64,000 nucleotides of DNA from Ruania alkalisoli (lineage in GTDB: Bacteria; Actinomycetota; Actinomycetes; Actinomycetales; Beutenbergiaceae). Position 1 is the stretch's first letter. Every line of letters starts with the position of its first letter. The notes beneath the pieces were generated by a model. That model made no database searches, was not told the origin of the DNA, and saw nothing but the letters and a program-made list of their open reading frames with translations. Shown in pieces: positions 1 to 9,120 of this stretch. The stretch spans positions 529,581 through 593,580 of the forward strand of contig NZ_CP063169.1 of NCBI RefSeq assembly GCF_014960965.1. The letters are read 5' to 3'. The position numbers and the translations under genes are program-made.

Positions 1-554
1 AGGGTTCGGCTGGCCCGTCCGGTTCGGGCCTGGTCGCTACGCATCGCGTACCGGGCCACGCGCTGGAAGCGATGTGGATCGCCCTCGAGGCGATGGATCT
101 GCTCGGCGATGTGACACATCGGGAGACCGCCCTGGCGAGCATCGCCCCACTGTGCGAACTCGGATGGGATGGCGAGTGTGGCGGGCTGTTCCGGTACGTC
201 GACGAGGCCGGCGGCCCGCCCACCGGTGCGGCCGGGACGAGCGATTACGAACGTCTGGTGCAGGCCACCTGGGACACCAGGTTGTGGTGGGTGCACACCG
301 AAGCGGCCGCCGTCGCCGCCACGGCGGCCTGGCGGTACGACCGCCCGGAGGTCGCGGCGTGGTTCGACCGGATCTGGCACTACACCCTGAACACGTTCCC
401 CGGCGGGGATGAGGGTGAGGAGTGGGTGCAGATCCGCAACCGGGACGGGTCGCCGCGCGATGCGGTGGTCGCACTGCCGGTGAAGGATCCGTTCCACATC
501 ACGCGCAACCTGATGCAACTGGTCGAGCTCGCAGCCGCGCGCGCCGGCCGCTGA
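1..554 (+). CDS. N-acylglucosamine 2-epimerase (AGE) family protein, C-terminal part
   Basis: The gene is cut by the window edge; the open frame runs from base 3 to the TGA at 552-554. The visible 183 residues match the C-terminal half of the AGE family (alpha/alpha barrel epimerases and isomerases acting on free sugars such as N-acetylglucosamine, mannose or cellobiose). The GHALEAMW segment near the start, QATWDTRLWWVHTEAA in the middle and KDPFHITRNLM near the end are the conserved His-containing blocks of this fold. The substrate cannot be told from the C-terminus. Mannose or cellobiose epimerisation would suit the sugar-degrading neighbourhood, but that is inference. Confidence 0.8.
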   Translation, partial: GSAGPSGSGLVATHRVPGHALEAMWIALEAMDLLGDVTHRETALASIAPLCELGWDGECGGLFRYVDEAGGPPTGAAGTSDYERLVQATWDTRLWWVHTEAAAVAATAAWRYDRPEVAAWFDRIWHYTLNTFPGGDEGEEWVQIRNRDGSPRDAVVALPVKDPFHITRNLMQLVELAAARAGR

Positions 555-701
555 GGACTAAGGCCAGGGCATCGCCCACATCGACGAGGGATTCTCTGGA
601 TGGCGTGGGGTCTGGGGTGAGACGTGGCCCCGATGACCGGGTGTCCACAACCCCTGGGGTGACGCCGGCAGGGTGGGGGTGGTCGCTTCTACGGTGCACG
701 G

Positions 702-1676
702 ATGGCGAGCAGAAATGAGCACCTGAACCCGCATGACGCGATGTTCCGCGCGGTGGTGGGTGTGCCGGCGAATGCGGCGTCGGTGCTGGCCTCGGTGCTT
801 CCCGCGGAGGTCGCGGGCGGGTTTGACCTGGGAGGTCTACGTCCCGAGCCGGGAAGTTTTGTCGATGCGGAGATGCGCCAGCGGCACACAGACCTCCTGT
901 TCAGTACCCACCTGAACGGGAAGCCGGCGCTGGTGTATGTGCTCGTGGAGCACCAGGCCAGCTCAGATCGGTGGATGGCGTTGCGCGTGCTGGAGTACGT
1001 CACGCGGATCTGTGACCGGTACCGCGCCCAGCATTCCCGTGAGCGAACCTTGCCGGCGGTGCTGCCGGTGGTCGTCTATCAGGGACGGCGCCGATGGAAT
1101 GCGCCCACCAGGCTGGAGGCACTGTACGACGTTGACGCCAAGCAGGCGCTGGGCGAGTTTCTGCCCCGGCATCAGTTCGTGTTGCAGGACTTGACGGGAG
1201 TGGAGGTGGAGGCGTTGCTGGCAGCACCGTTGACTCCGGCGGCCCGGTTGGCGTTGGCGATGCTGCGGTTCGCACCTGATCAGCAGCACCTGGCACAGGT
1301 GCTGGATCAGTTCATCGATGACCTGCTGATCCTGATCGGCAAGCACCCAGCGGATCGGATGTTCGCGACTATCATGGAGTACGCCTACCAGGTCAGCGAT
1401 ACGAACCCGGAAGAGTTGCAGACGTTCTTCCACGATCTCGGACCCCAGGCACAGGAGGCCTATATGTCCAACACACTTGAACGAGGCGTCGCACAGGGCG
1501 TCGCCAAGGGGCGCGCGGAGGGCGCAGCAGCCATGCTCACCCGTGTGCTGGCTGCTCAGTTCGGTGCCCTCACCCCCGAGCAGTCCGCCCGCATCCAGGC
1601 GGCGACACCCGACCAACTCGACGCCTGGGTCGACCGCTTCACCGACGCCACCAGCATCGACGACGTCCTCCGCTGA
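702..1676 (+). CDS. Rpn family recombination-promoting nuclease / putative transposase
   Basis: This 324-residue protein has the PD-(D/E)XK nuclease core of the Rpn (transposase_31) family. Its N-terminus carries the typical NPHDAMFR motif, then RHTDLLFS and ALVYVLVEHQAS around residues 60-85, which supply the catalytic Asp, Glu and Gln/Lys-like positions. The C-terminal third is helical, with a Gly/Ala-rich stretch (residues 255-270) usual for the family. Rpn proteins are known as RecA-independent recombination-promoting DNA endonucleases and often vary in copy number between strains. It stands alone, and no strong ribosome binding site precedes the ATG, so the start may be a few codons off. 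A palindromic repeat and an IS110 insertion follow directly. Confidence 0.85.
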   Translation: MASRNEHLNPHDAMFRAVVGVPANAASVLASVLPAEVAGGFDLGGLRPEPGSFVDAEMRQRHTDLLFSTHLNGKPALVYVLVEHQASSDRWMALRVLEYVTRICDRYRAQHSRERTLPAVLPVVVYQGRRRWNAPTRLEALYDVDAKQALGEFLPRHQFVLQDLTGVEVEALLAAPLTPAARLALAMLRFAPDQQHLAQVLDQFIDDLLILIGKHPADRMFATIMEYAYQVSDTNPEELQTFFHDLGPQAQEAYMSNTLERGVAQGVAKGRAEGAAAMLTRVLAAQFGALTPEQSARIQAATPDQLDAWVDRFTDATSIDDVLR

Positions 1677-1756
1677 CCTGCACGTTGGCGCCTGCGTGGG
1701 CGCCAGCCACCCGCTACACGTCTCACGTGTGCGTCCCTCACGCTTCGACGATCCAG

Positions 1757-1821
1757 GAAATTGCTCGTCGATCTGGCGGCCAAACTCGCACGTTGGAACC
1801 GCCAGATCGACGTGCAATTTC
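1757..1821. repeat. Palindromic intergenic repeat (type A), complete copy
   Basis: Two 23-base arms (1757-1779 and 1799-1821) are reverse complements except for one base, separated by a 19-base loop. The core arm reads GTCGATCTGGCGG. It lies between the Rpn gene and the first IS110 insertion. Parts of the same palindrome are found at the right ends of both IS110 copies and as a single arm near 26072, so it is an interspersed REP-like element. Its function is unknown; it could act as a transcription terminator. Confidence 0.8.
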
Positions 1822-1856
1822 GGGTAACTCGAATCGGACGACGCTCCTATGTTCTG

Positions 1857-2963
1857 TCAAGGGGTGTTTGTGGGGTTGTGGTGTTCGAGTTGTCGGTAGA
1901 TGTCGCGGGCTATGTAGCGTTTGAGGCAGCGGGTGATTTCGCGGTGGGTGCGGCCTTGGGTGGTGCGGCGTTGGGCGTAGGCGCGGGTGTGTGGGTCGTG
2001 GCGTAGTCGGGTCAGGACGATGACGTGGAGTGCTCGGTTGAGTTGGCGGTCGCCGTGGCGGTTGAGGCGGTGTCGGTTGGTGGTTCTGCCGCTGGTGGCT
2101 GGGATGGGGGCGACGCCGGCGAGCATGGCGAATGCGGCTTCGGAGTGGATGCGTCCGGGGTGGGACCAGGCGCACAGGATTCGTGCGGCCACGATGGGGC
2201 CGATGCCGGGCTGATCGAGCAGGTCGGCGCGCATGCTGGTCACGATGTGGTGGATCTGTTTCTTGTACTGGGCCGCTTGTGTGGTCAGGTCTTGGGCGCG
2301 GCGGGCCAGGTCGCGCAGGATGGTGATCGTGGTGGTGGTCTCGATGTCTTGACCGGGCCGGGTGCGTAGCCGGGCGGCGGTGGTGATCATCGCGGGCAGT
2401 TTCTTGCCGGCGAACTTCGCTCGCAGGGGTTCGGGGGCGGTGATGATGAGGTGGAACACTTGCCGTGCGGCGCGGCCTGCTTCGGTCACGAGGGAGTCTC
2501 GGGTGCTCAGCAGGATCGCGAGGGCGTGCCGGTTCCCGCCTGAGCGTGGGGTGGCGAGGTGCTCGCGGGTTAACGCTTCCCGTGCGGCGCGGACTGCGTC
2601 GATCGGGTCGGACTTGGCTCCACGGCGGCGCTTGGCCCGTTGCGGGCGGTCGATCTCGATGACCAGCTCACCACGAGCCTGTAGATGTCGGGTCAGACCC
2701 GCCCCGTGGGAGCGGGTGCCCTCGATCGCCCACGCCCGTCCACCAGTGGCGGCGCACGGATCGGTCTCGATATCAGCCTCATCCTCACCGCGTAGGTGGG
2801 TATCGACGAACTCGACCAGCTCGGCATACCCCGCCGGGGTGGCCGCGACCTGTACCTGGCCGAGCACCCCACCGGTGCCAGCATCGATGATCGCCGCGGT
2901 ATGGGTATCGACATGGGTGTCGACCCCGATGACAACCTCGACGAGATCACTCAGACTAGTCAT
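1857..2963 (-). CDS. IS110 family transposase (copy 1)
   Basis: This 368-residue recombinase has the DEDD RuvC-like domain at the N-terminus (VVIGVDTHVDTH, then WAIEGT and KSDPIDAVRAAR). The C-terminal Tnp_20 domain has a helix-hairpin-helix-like QPGIGPIVAARI and the ATSGRT motif that holds the family's nucleophilic Ser. I chose the ATG at 2963 because GGAGG lies 7 bases upstream; an earlier in-frame ATG would extend it by 28 residues into the non-coding end. IS110 enzymes are known to be guided by a structured bridge RNA from the element's own non-coding end. The coding region appears intact, so the element is probably active or recently active. Confidence 0.95.
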   Translation of the reverse strand: MTSLSDLVEVVIGVDTHVDTHTAAIIDAGTGGVLGQVQVAATPAGYAELVEFVDTHLRGEDEADIETDPCAATGGRAWAIEGTRSHGAGLTRHLQARGELVIEIDRPQRAKRRRGAKSDPIDAVRAAREALTREHLATPRSGGNRHALAILLSTRDSLVTEAGRAARQVFHLIITAPEPLRAKFAGKKLPAMITTAARLRTRPGQDIETTTTITILRDLARRAQDLTTQAAQYKKQIHHIVTSMRADLLDQPGIGPIVAARILCAWSHPGRIHSEAAFAMLAGVAPIPATSGRTTNRHRLNRHGDRQLNRALHVIVLTRLRHDPHTRAYAQRRTTQGRTHREITRCLKRYIARDIYRQLEHHNPTNTP

Positions 2964-3241
2964 GACGTTTCCTCCACTTCGGAACGGGACGGGACGTTGT
3001 TGCTTTCCGGTCCGGTAGGAGAATCGGCAGGACTGTAGATGGGACACGACGGGCGCTACTACGCCCGCCGGTCAAGCTCCTGATCAGGCCAGTCGCTCCG
3101 ACCGGGCCGGAGGCGGCGACCCGGAGCGGACAAGTCGTGCGAAAGGCACACACGGCCAGTCGATTAGCGAGTCACACTCCAAGCCACCACCCACAGCCCA
3201 TCACCACCAGGCTGCGAACACCACACTCACAGTCGATCTGG
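2964..3241 (-). ncRNA. Candidate bridge RNA region of IS110 copy 1
   Basis: This 278-base region lies between the transposase start and the element end and has no credible gene. It is identical in copy 2. In IS110-group elements the long upstream non-coding end is known to be transcribed as the bridge RNA. Local hairpins are visible, for example GGGCG/CGCCC near 3048-3063. The octamer CAGTCGAT occurs at 3157-3164 and again across the right junction at 3230-3237, as a guide loop matching the junction might. The RNA itself and its ends are inferred. Confidence 0.5.
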
Positions 3242-3285
3242 TTGTTCAGCACCTCTGCGCAGGCGCCAGATCGACGTGCGATATC
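3232..3285. repeat. Type A palindromic repeat split by IS110 copy 1
   Basis: The right end of the IS copy reads GTCGATCTGG (3232-3241). After a 21-base loop comes the opposite arm, 3263-3285, containing GCCAGATCGACGTGCGAT. It matches the complete palindrome at 1757-1821. The outer part of the left arm is missing here and appears displaced to the other side of the IS (GAATCG, 1831-1836). The right arm ends at the glpD stop codon, so the original repeat sat just downstream of glpD. Confidence 0.7.
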
Positions 3286-5020
3286 AGCTTTCGAGGTTGG
3301 CGAGCGGCACCAGGTCAGCCACGGCAAGCCTGGCCGCCTCGGCCTCGGCGTCGGTCATCGTGCCCAGCGCAGCCTCCTCGGCGGCGGCCATCTCGGCGTA
3401 GGCGCTCACCTCGCGGCGCACGGTCTGCTCGTCCCACCCGAGCCGGGGACCGACGATCTGCGCCAGCTCCTCCAACGCGCTCACGCCCCGGTCGCGCTGC
3501 TCGAAGAACAGCCGGATGCGACGCATCAGGATGTCCTCCAGGTGCAGTGCACCCTCGTACTCGACCGCCATCACAGCCTCAGCTCGCAGGTACGCTGGGG
3601 CGGAATCGAGCGGCTTGCCGAGTTCGGGATCCTCGTCCACCAGTGCCAGCAATGTCTGCAGGTCGGATCCGTATCGGCTCAGTAGATGCTCCATCCGGGC
3701 CTTGTCCCAGCCGTACTTGGCTGCGATCTGCGGTGCTTGTCGCGTGATCGCTTCCAGGCGGGGCGCACCGATGAGCGGGGTATCCGGGGTGACCGACGGC
3801 CGCTTGTGCGCATCCGCCTCGCCCAGCGCGTGGTCGACAGCGTGTTCGGCCATCAGCCGGTAGGAGGTCAGCTTGCCACCGGAGATCACGGTCAGGCCCG
3901 GTGCCGACTCGACCACCGTGTGGTCGCGGGAGACCTTCGTGGAGGCAGTTCCGCCGTCCTTGGTACCGGGCTGTACTAGCGGCCGCAGGCCCGCATACAC
4001 CCCGATCACGTCGTCGAAGGTGAGGTTCGAGGAGAGCACCGCGTTGGCGTGGTCGAGGATGTAGTCGATATCCGCCCGGGTGGCTACCGGGTGCAGGCGT
4101 TCCTCATCCCACGGGGTGTCGGTCGTGCCGATGATCCAGTACCGCTGCCACGGGATGATGAACAGCACGGACTTCTCGGTGCGCAAGAACAGCCCGACGT
4201 CGCCCTTGATGCGCTCCTTCGGGATCACCACGTGCGCGCCCTTGGAGGCGAGCACCTGCAGGCCGCCCTCGTTGCCGCCCAGTGCCTCGGTGTCCTCGGT
4301 CCATACGCCGGTGGCGTTGATGACCCGCTTGGCACGGATCGTGCGGCGGGTGCCGGTTTCCAGGTCCACCACCTCGGCACCGACCACGCGGCCGTCCTCC
4401 TTGAGGTAGTCGACGACCTGTGTGCGGGAGGCGGCGTGGGCCCCGAAGGATTGCGCAGTGCGCACGAGCGTCATCACGAGCCGGGCGTCGTCCACCCGCG
4501 CGTCGTAGAAGCGGATACCGCCGACGAGCTGGTCGCTGCGTACGTCGGGGAAGAGCTGCTCCACCCCGGCGCGGGAGTAATGCTTCTGTACTGGCACGGC
4601 CATGCCGCGGTGCCCGATCACGGCCATCGCGTCATACAGGCCGATGCCCAGAGCGCTGTAGGCGCGCTCGATCACCGGCGTCTTCAACGGCCACAGGAAC
4701 GGTTGCGCCTTCACCAGGTGCGGGGCGGTCTTGGTCAGCAGCAGCCCCCGCTCGCGCAGCCCTTCGGCCACCAGCTTGAAGTCGAGGTTGTAGAGGTAGC
4801 GCACCCCGCCGTGCACGAGCTTGGAGGACCATGACGACGTCCCCCCGGCCCAGTCCTGCATCTCCACAATGCCTGTGCTCAGGCCGCGCGTGACGGCGTC
4901 GAGCACGATGCCCGCTCCGGTGATGCCACCCCCGACGACCAGGACGTCCAGCGGCTCACCGCTGGTCATGGCGTCGAGTGCGGCAGCGCGGCTGTGCTTC
5001 GTCAACGCTGAACGTGTCAC
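3284..5020 (-). CDS. glpD: FAD-dependent glycerol-3-phosphate dehydrogenase (GlpD type)
   Basis: This 578-residue flavoprotein is of the GlpD/GlpA family, which oxidises sn-glycerol 3-phosphate to dihydroxyacetone phosphate at the membrane and passes electrons to quinone. The N-terminal FAD fold is clear (DVLVVGGGITGAGIVLDAV), followed by GGTSSWSSKLVHGGVRYL; the DAO C-terminal domain is also present. The GTG at 5020 is chosen because AGGAG sits 6 bases upstream; the open frame extends further but has no ribosome site. It is divergent from a DeoR-family regulator with 236 bases between them. Because the adjacent operon carries an FGGY kinase and an EryI-like isomerase, an EryB-like role (polyol-phosphate oxidation) is a possible alternative to plain glycerol use. 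Confidence 0.9.
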   Translation of the reverse strand: MTRSALTKHSRAAALDAMTSGEPLDVLVVGGGITGAGIVLDAVTRGLSTGIVEMQDWAGGTSSWSSKLVHGGVRYLYNLDFKLVAEGLRERGLLLTKTAPHLVKAQPFLWPLKTPVIERAYSALGIGLYDAMAVIGHRGMAVPVQKHYSRAGVEQLFPDVRSDQLVGGIRFYDARVDDARLVMTLVRTAQSFGAHAASRTQVVDYLKEDGRVVGAEVVDLETGTRRTIRAKRVINATGVWTEDTEALGGNEGGLQVLASKGAHVVIPKERIKGDVGLFLRTEKSVLFIIPWQRYWIIGTTDTPWDEERLHPVATRADIDYILDHANAVLSSNLTFDDVIGVYAGLRPLVQPGTKDGGTASTKVSRDHTVVESAPGLTVISGGKLTSYRLMAEHAVDHALGEADAHKRPSVTPDTPLIGAPRLEAITRQAPQIAAKYGWDKARMEHLLSRYGSDLQTLLALVDEDPELGKPLDSAPAYLRAEAVMAVEYEGALHLEDILMRRIRLFFEQRDRGVSALEELAQIVGPRLGWDEQTVRREVSAYAEMAAAEEAALGTMTDAEAEAARLAVADLVPLANLES

Positions 5021-5094
5021 AACATCTCCTGTGAGGTCCGAGGTCTTGCCTGGCTGTTCGATCCTCCCGTGTGCACGCACTGACGTGCAAACAC

Positions 5095-5106
5095 TTCACA
5101 CGAACG
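5095..5106. promoter_or_regulatory. Shared motif TTCACACGAACG upstream of glpD
   Basis: TTCACACGAACG lies 75 bases upstream of the glpD start, in the gap shared with the DeoR-type regulator. The same 12 bases occur upstream of the dihydroxyacetone kinase gene at 39550-39561, read in that gene's direction. The core is semi-palindromic (TTC/GAA half-sites around CACAC). A common operator, perhaps for the neighbouring DeoR/GlpR protein, is inferred. Two ACGTGCA words flank the motif (5083 and 5104). Confidence 0.4.
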
Positions 5107-5256
5107 TGCACCCCGTTCGAGGTCGGGCGCACGATCGAATGATCTGAGCCTACGACCGAACGGAAGCACGCGACCCTGCGTGCTCAGTGCGTGTCTGATC
5201 TGCAGTCCGGGCCGTAGGCTCAGGTGGGCAGATGTTGCCGATATCGAGGAGTCGCC

Positions 5257-6078
5257 GTGGCAGGTGCCAGCCGCAGCACCGGGGCGCGCAAGGGTCGCGC
5301 ACCCGCGGAGGTGACCGCCCGCCGCCGGAACCGGATCGTCGATCTCGTCCAGCGCGACGGGTCGGTGAGCATCGAGGAGCTCGGTGCCACCTTCGGGGTC
5401 TCGACGGTGACGATCTACCGCGACCTGGCCGATCTGGAGTCCCTCGGCATGATCGTGCGCCAGCGCGGGGTGGTCACGGCCGCCGGATCGAACCTCCAGG
5501 AGGCCCCGGCCCGGTTCAGGCTCGGTCAGAACGAGCCCGCCAAGCGCGCCATCGCCCGCCACGCCGCTGCCATGGTTCCGCGGGGGAGTGCCGTGATGCT
5601 CGACGACTCCACCACCGGTGTGCTCACCGCCCGCGAGCTGCGCGAGCAGACGCCGCTGACCGTCGTCACCAACTCCCTCCTGGTCGCCGAGGAGGTGCGA
5701 GCGAGTGCAGGAATGCGCCTCGTGCTCACCGGTGGCGAGTACGAGGCCTGGGCCGAGGCGCTCCTCGGCCCGATCGCGGCCGGGACTGTGGCCTCCCTTG
5801 CCGCTGACGTGTGCCTGGTCTCCGTCTCTGGGATTACCGACGGCGTCACCTACCACCCGTACGCCGAGGTCGCCGCCGTGAAGAAGGCGATGATGCGCGC
5901 TTCCGCGCGCAGTGTGGCCCTGATCGATCACACCAAGTTCCGCCGTCGTGCCTTGCACGAGGTGGCCCCGTTGACGGCGTTCGACACCGTGGTCACAGAC
6001 AGCGGCACCAGCCCTGAGGTGCTGGAGCGCTTGCGCGAGGGCGGCGTCAGCGTCGAGGTGGCGCCGGACGTCGGGTAG
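5257..6078 (+). CDS. DeoR/GlpR family transcriptional regulator
   Basis: This 273-residue protein has an N-terminal DeoR winged helix (RIVDLVQRDGSVSIEELG, then VSTVTIYRDLADLE, residues about 25-65). A sugar-phosphate sensing domain follows, with the usual TVVTNS, VLTGG and ALIDHTKF blocks. The GTG at 5257 has GAGGA 6 bases upstream and is preferred over an earlier in-frame ATG. DeoR proteins typically repress polyol or sugar catabolism and release DNA on binding a phosphorylated intermediate. It is divergent from glpD and 91 bases ahead of the isomerase operon, so it probably controls both. Confidence 0.9.
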   Translation: MAGASRSTGARKGRAPAEVTARRRNRIVDLVQRDGSVSIEELGATFGVSTVTIYRDLADLESLGMIVRQRGVVTAAGSNLQEAPARFRLGQNEPAKRAIARHAAAMVPRGSAVMLDDSTTGVLTARELREQTPLTVVTNSLLVAEEVRASAGMRLVLTGGEYEAWAEALLGPIAAGTVASLAADVCLVSVSGITDGVTYHPYAEVAAVKKAMMRASARSVALIDHTKFRRRALHEVAPLTAFDTVVTDSGTSPEVLERLREGGVSVEVAPDVG

Positions 6079-6169
6079 TTTTTCTCACAAACAGTGGAGT
6101 TTTCTGCATCTAGATTGATAATCTGGGGACAGTCGACGGCGCGTAGGAGCGCCGGGAAGCAGGGAGATC
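6079..6169 (+). promoter_or_regulatory. AT-rich promoter region of the isomerase/kinase operon
   Basis: The stretch 6079-6125 is much richer in A and T than its surroundings and includes GATTGATAAT, a good minus-10-like sequence around 6113-6122. No clear minus-35 box is visible. A strong GGGAG ribosome site stands just before the ATG at 6170. The Thr/Ala-poor gap contains no reading frame of note. The promoter assignment is inference from composition and position. Confidence 0.4.
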
Positions 6170-6628
6170 ATGGGACTTCGGATCATCGTCGGTGCCGACA
6201 GCGCCGGATACGACTACAAGGAAGCCATCAAGGCCGACTTCGAGGCGGACGAGCGGGTCGACTCCGTGGTTGATGTGGGCGTCGGGTCCGGGGAGGACGT
6301 CGACTACCCGCACGTGGCCGTCGACGCCGCCCGGAAGGTGGCGGCCGGTGAGGCCGACCGGGCCCTGCTGATCTGCGGCACCGGGATGGGTGTGGCGATC
6401 GCCGCCAACAAGGTGCCTGGGATCCGCGCCTCCGTCGCGCACGACAGCTTCTCCGTCGAGCGCCTCATCAAGTCCAACAACGCCCAGATCCTCACCTTCG
6501 GCCAGCGCGTGATCGGCCTCGAGCTGGCCCGCAAGCTGGCCGGGGAGTGGCTGGAGCACGCGTTCGACCCGACGTCGCCGTCGAAGCAGAAGGTGGACGC
6601 CATCTGCTCCTACGAGCCCGAGGGCTGA
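6170..6628 (+). CDS. RpiB/LacAB-type sugar-phosphate isomerase, EryI-like
   Basis: This 152-residue member of the RpiB/LacA/LacB family interconverts aldose and ketose phosphates. The catalytic-Cys block LLICGTGMG and the substrate loop [11 protein letters not shown] are present. The family's N-terminal HAGFELK-type motif reads DSAGYDYKE, with Ser where ribose-5-phosphate isomerases have His. That form, as I recall, is typical of actinobacterial tetrulose-phosphate isomerases (EryI/DerI2 type) rather than RpiB proper. It is first in an operon with a HAD-IIA phosphatase, an FGGY kinase and a glycerol-1-phosphate dehydrogenase-like protein. D-erythrulose 4-phosphate or another ketose phosphate is therefore the likelier substrate; this is inference. 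Confidence 0.8.
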   Translation: MGLRIIVGADSAGYDYKEAIKADFEADERVDSVVDVGVGSGEDVDYPHVAVDAARKVAAGEADRALLICGTGMGVAIAANKVPGIRASVAHDSFSVERLIKSNNAQILTFGQRVIGLELARKLAGEWLEHAFDPTSPSKQKVDAICSYEPEG

Positions 6629-6630
6629 GC

Positions 6631-7500
6631 GTGCCAGGTCCAGTCCTTTCCTCGGAGCCCGGCGATTCCGTCGAGCCCGACCAGCTCTACGACGCCTACG
6701 TCTTCGACCTCGACGGCACCATCTACCTCGGCGAGGAGTTCCTGCCGGGCGCCGAACGCCTCGTACGTGAGCTACGCCGTCGGGACATCCCGGTGCGGTT
6801 CCTGTCCAACAACCCCACCAAGGATCCGGCCCAGTACGCCGAGAAACTGGACCGCCTCGGCCTGCCCACCCCGGTGGCCGAGATCGCCAACACCGTGGTG
6901 GTGATGGTGCGCTGGCTGCTCGAGCACCACCCGGGGAAGACGGTCTACCCGATCGCCGAGGAACCGCTGGTGCGCGCGCTCGCCGAGGCCGGTGTCGCGA
7001 TGAGCGAGGACCCGGCCGAGATCGACATCGTCATCGCCAGCTACGACCGTGCCTTCGAGTACCGCAAGCTGCAGATCGCCTTCGACGCCATCTGGTTCCA
7101 CCAGCGCGCCATCCTCGTCACCACCAACCCCGATCGTTACTGCCCCTTCCCGGGCGGGCGTGGTGAGCCCGACGCCGCCGCCATCGTCGCTGCGATCGAG
7201 GCCTGCACGGGCGCCACGCTGGCCAAGAACGTGGGCAAACCCGACCCGGACATGCTCACCGCGGCGCTCGCCGGCGTGGACGTCGACCCCCGCCGGGCCA
7301 TGATGATCGGCGACCGGCTCGGCACCGACATCCAGATGGCCGTCAACACGCAGATGGCCTCCACCCTCGTGCTCACCGGCGACTCCACCCGGGCCGAGGC
7401 CGAGGCGCTGCCGGAGGCCAACCAGCCCACATACATTCTCGAGCGCGTCGACCACCTGATCCCGGCGCCCCTGCGCGCCGAGCTCGGCTGGACAGACTGA
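6631..7500 (+). CDS. HAD-IIA family sugar-phosphate phosphatase (NagD-like)
   Basis: This 289-residue HAD superfamily hydrolase has motif I in DAYVFDLDGTIYLG and motif II in RFLSNNPTKDPAQY. The large C2-type cap follows, with motif III/IV near KNVGKPDPDML and MIGDRLGTDIQMA. This is the NagD/phosphoglycolate/glycerol-phosphate phosphatase subclass. The GTG at 6631 starts 2 bases after the isomerase stop; in-frame ATGs further upstream would overlap the isomerase heavily. Its place between an isomerase and a kinase suggests clearing of a sugar- or polyol-phosphate intermediate or by-product, for example glycerol phosphate made with the last gene of the operon. The substrate is not shown. Confidence 0.85.
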   Translation: MPGPVLSSEPGDSVEPDQLYDAYVFDLDGTIYLGEEFLPGAERLVRELRRRDIPVRFLSNNPTKDPAQYAEKLDRLGLPTPVAEIANTVVVMVRWLLEHHPGKTVYPIAEEPLVRALAEAGVAMSEDPAEIDIVIASYDRAFEYRKLQIAFDAIWFHQRAILVTTNPDRYCPFPGGRGEPDAAAIVAAIEACTGATLAKNVGKPDPDMLTAALAGVDVDPRRAMMIGDRLGTDIQMAVNTQMASTLVLTGDSTRAEAEALPEANQPTYILERVDHLIPAPLRAELGWTD

Positions 7501-7506
7501 GCGGGC

Positions 7507-7542
7507 CGACTGACTGAGCCGGATCGACTGACTGGGCTGGAT
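7507..7542. repeat. Tandem 18-base duplication
   Basis: The 51-base gap between the phosphatase and the kinase consists mostly of two head-to-tail 18-base units beginning CGACTGACTG (7507-7524 and 7525-7542), differing at two bases. It probably arose by slippage and sets the spacing between two co-transcribed genes. Confidence 0.7.
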
Positions 7543-7551
7543 GAACTGATC

Positions 7552-9116
<1,565 letters not shown>

Positions 9117-9120
<4 letters not shown>

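Larger units (their letters stand above)
1838..3241 (-). mobile_element. IS110-family insertion sequence, copy 1
   Basis: The boundaries come from comparison with the second copy: the two are identical from 1838 to 3241 (10473 to 11876), about 1404 bp, and their flanks diverge. The only difference I found is G2556 versus T11191, a silent third-position change in a Leu codon of the transposase. The element has one transposase gene, a very short region after its stop, and about 278 non-coding bases upstream of its start. It has no obvious terminal inverted repeats. This layout fits the IS110 group. The exact ends may shift by a few bases because the termini share sequence with the target palindrome. 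Confidence 0.85.

Noticed and set aside
1857-3047. Longer start for the IS110 transposase at 3047
   Set aside because: The added 28 residues run through the ribosome site and the non-coding end, and family similarity begins after the ATG at 2963.
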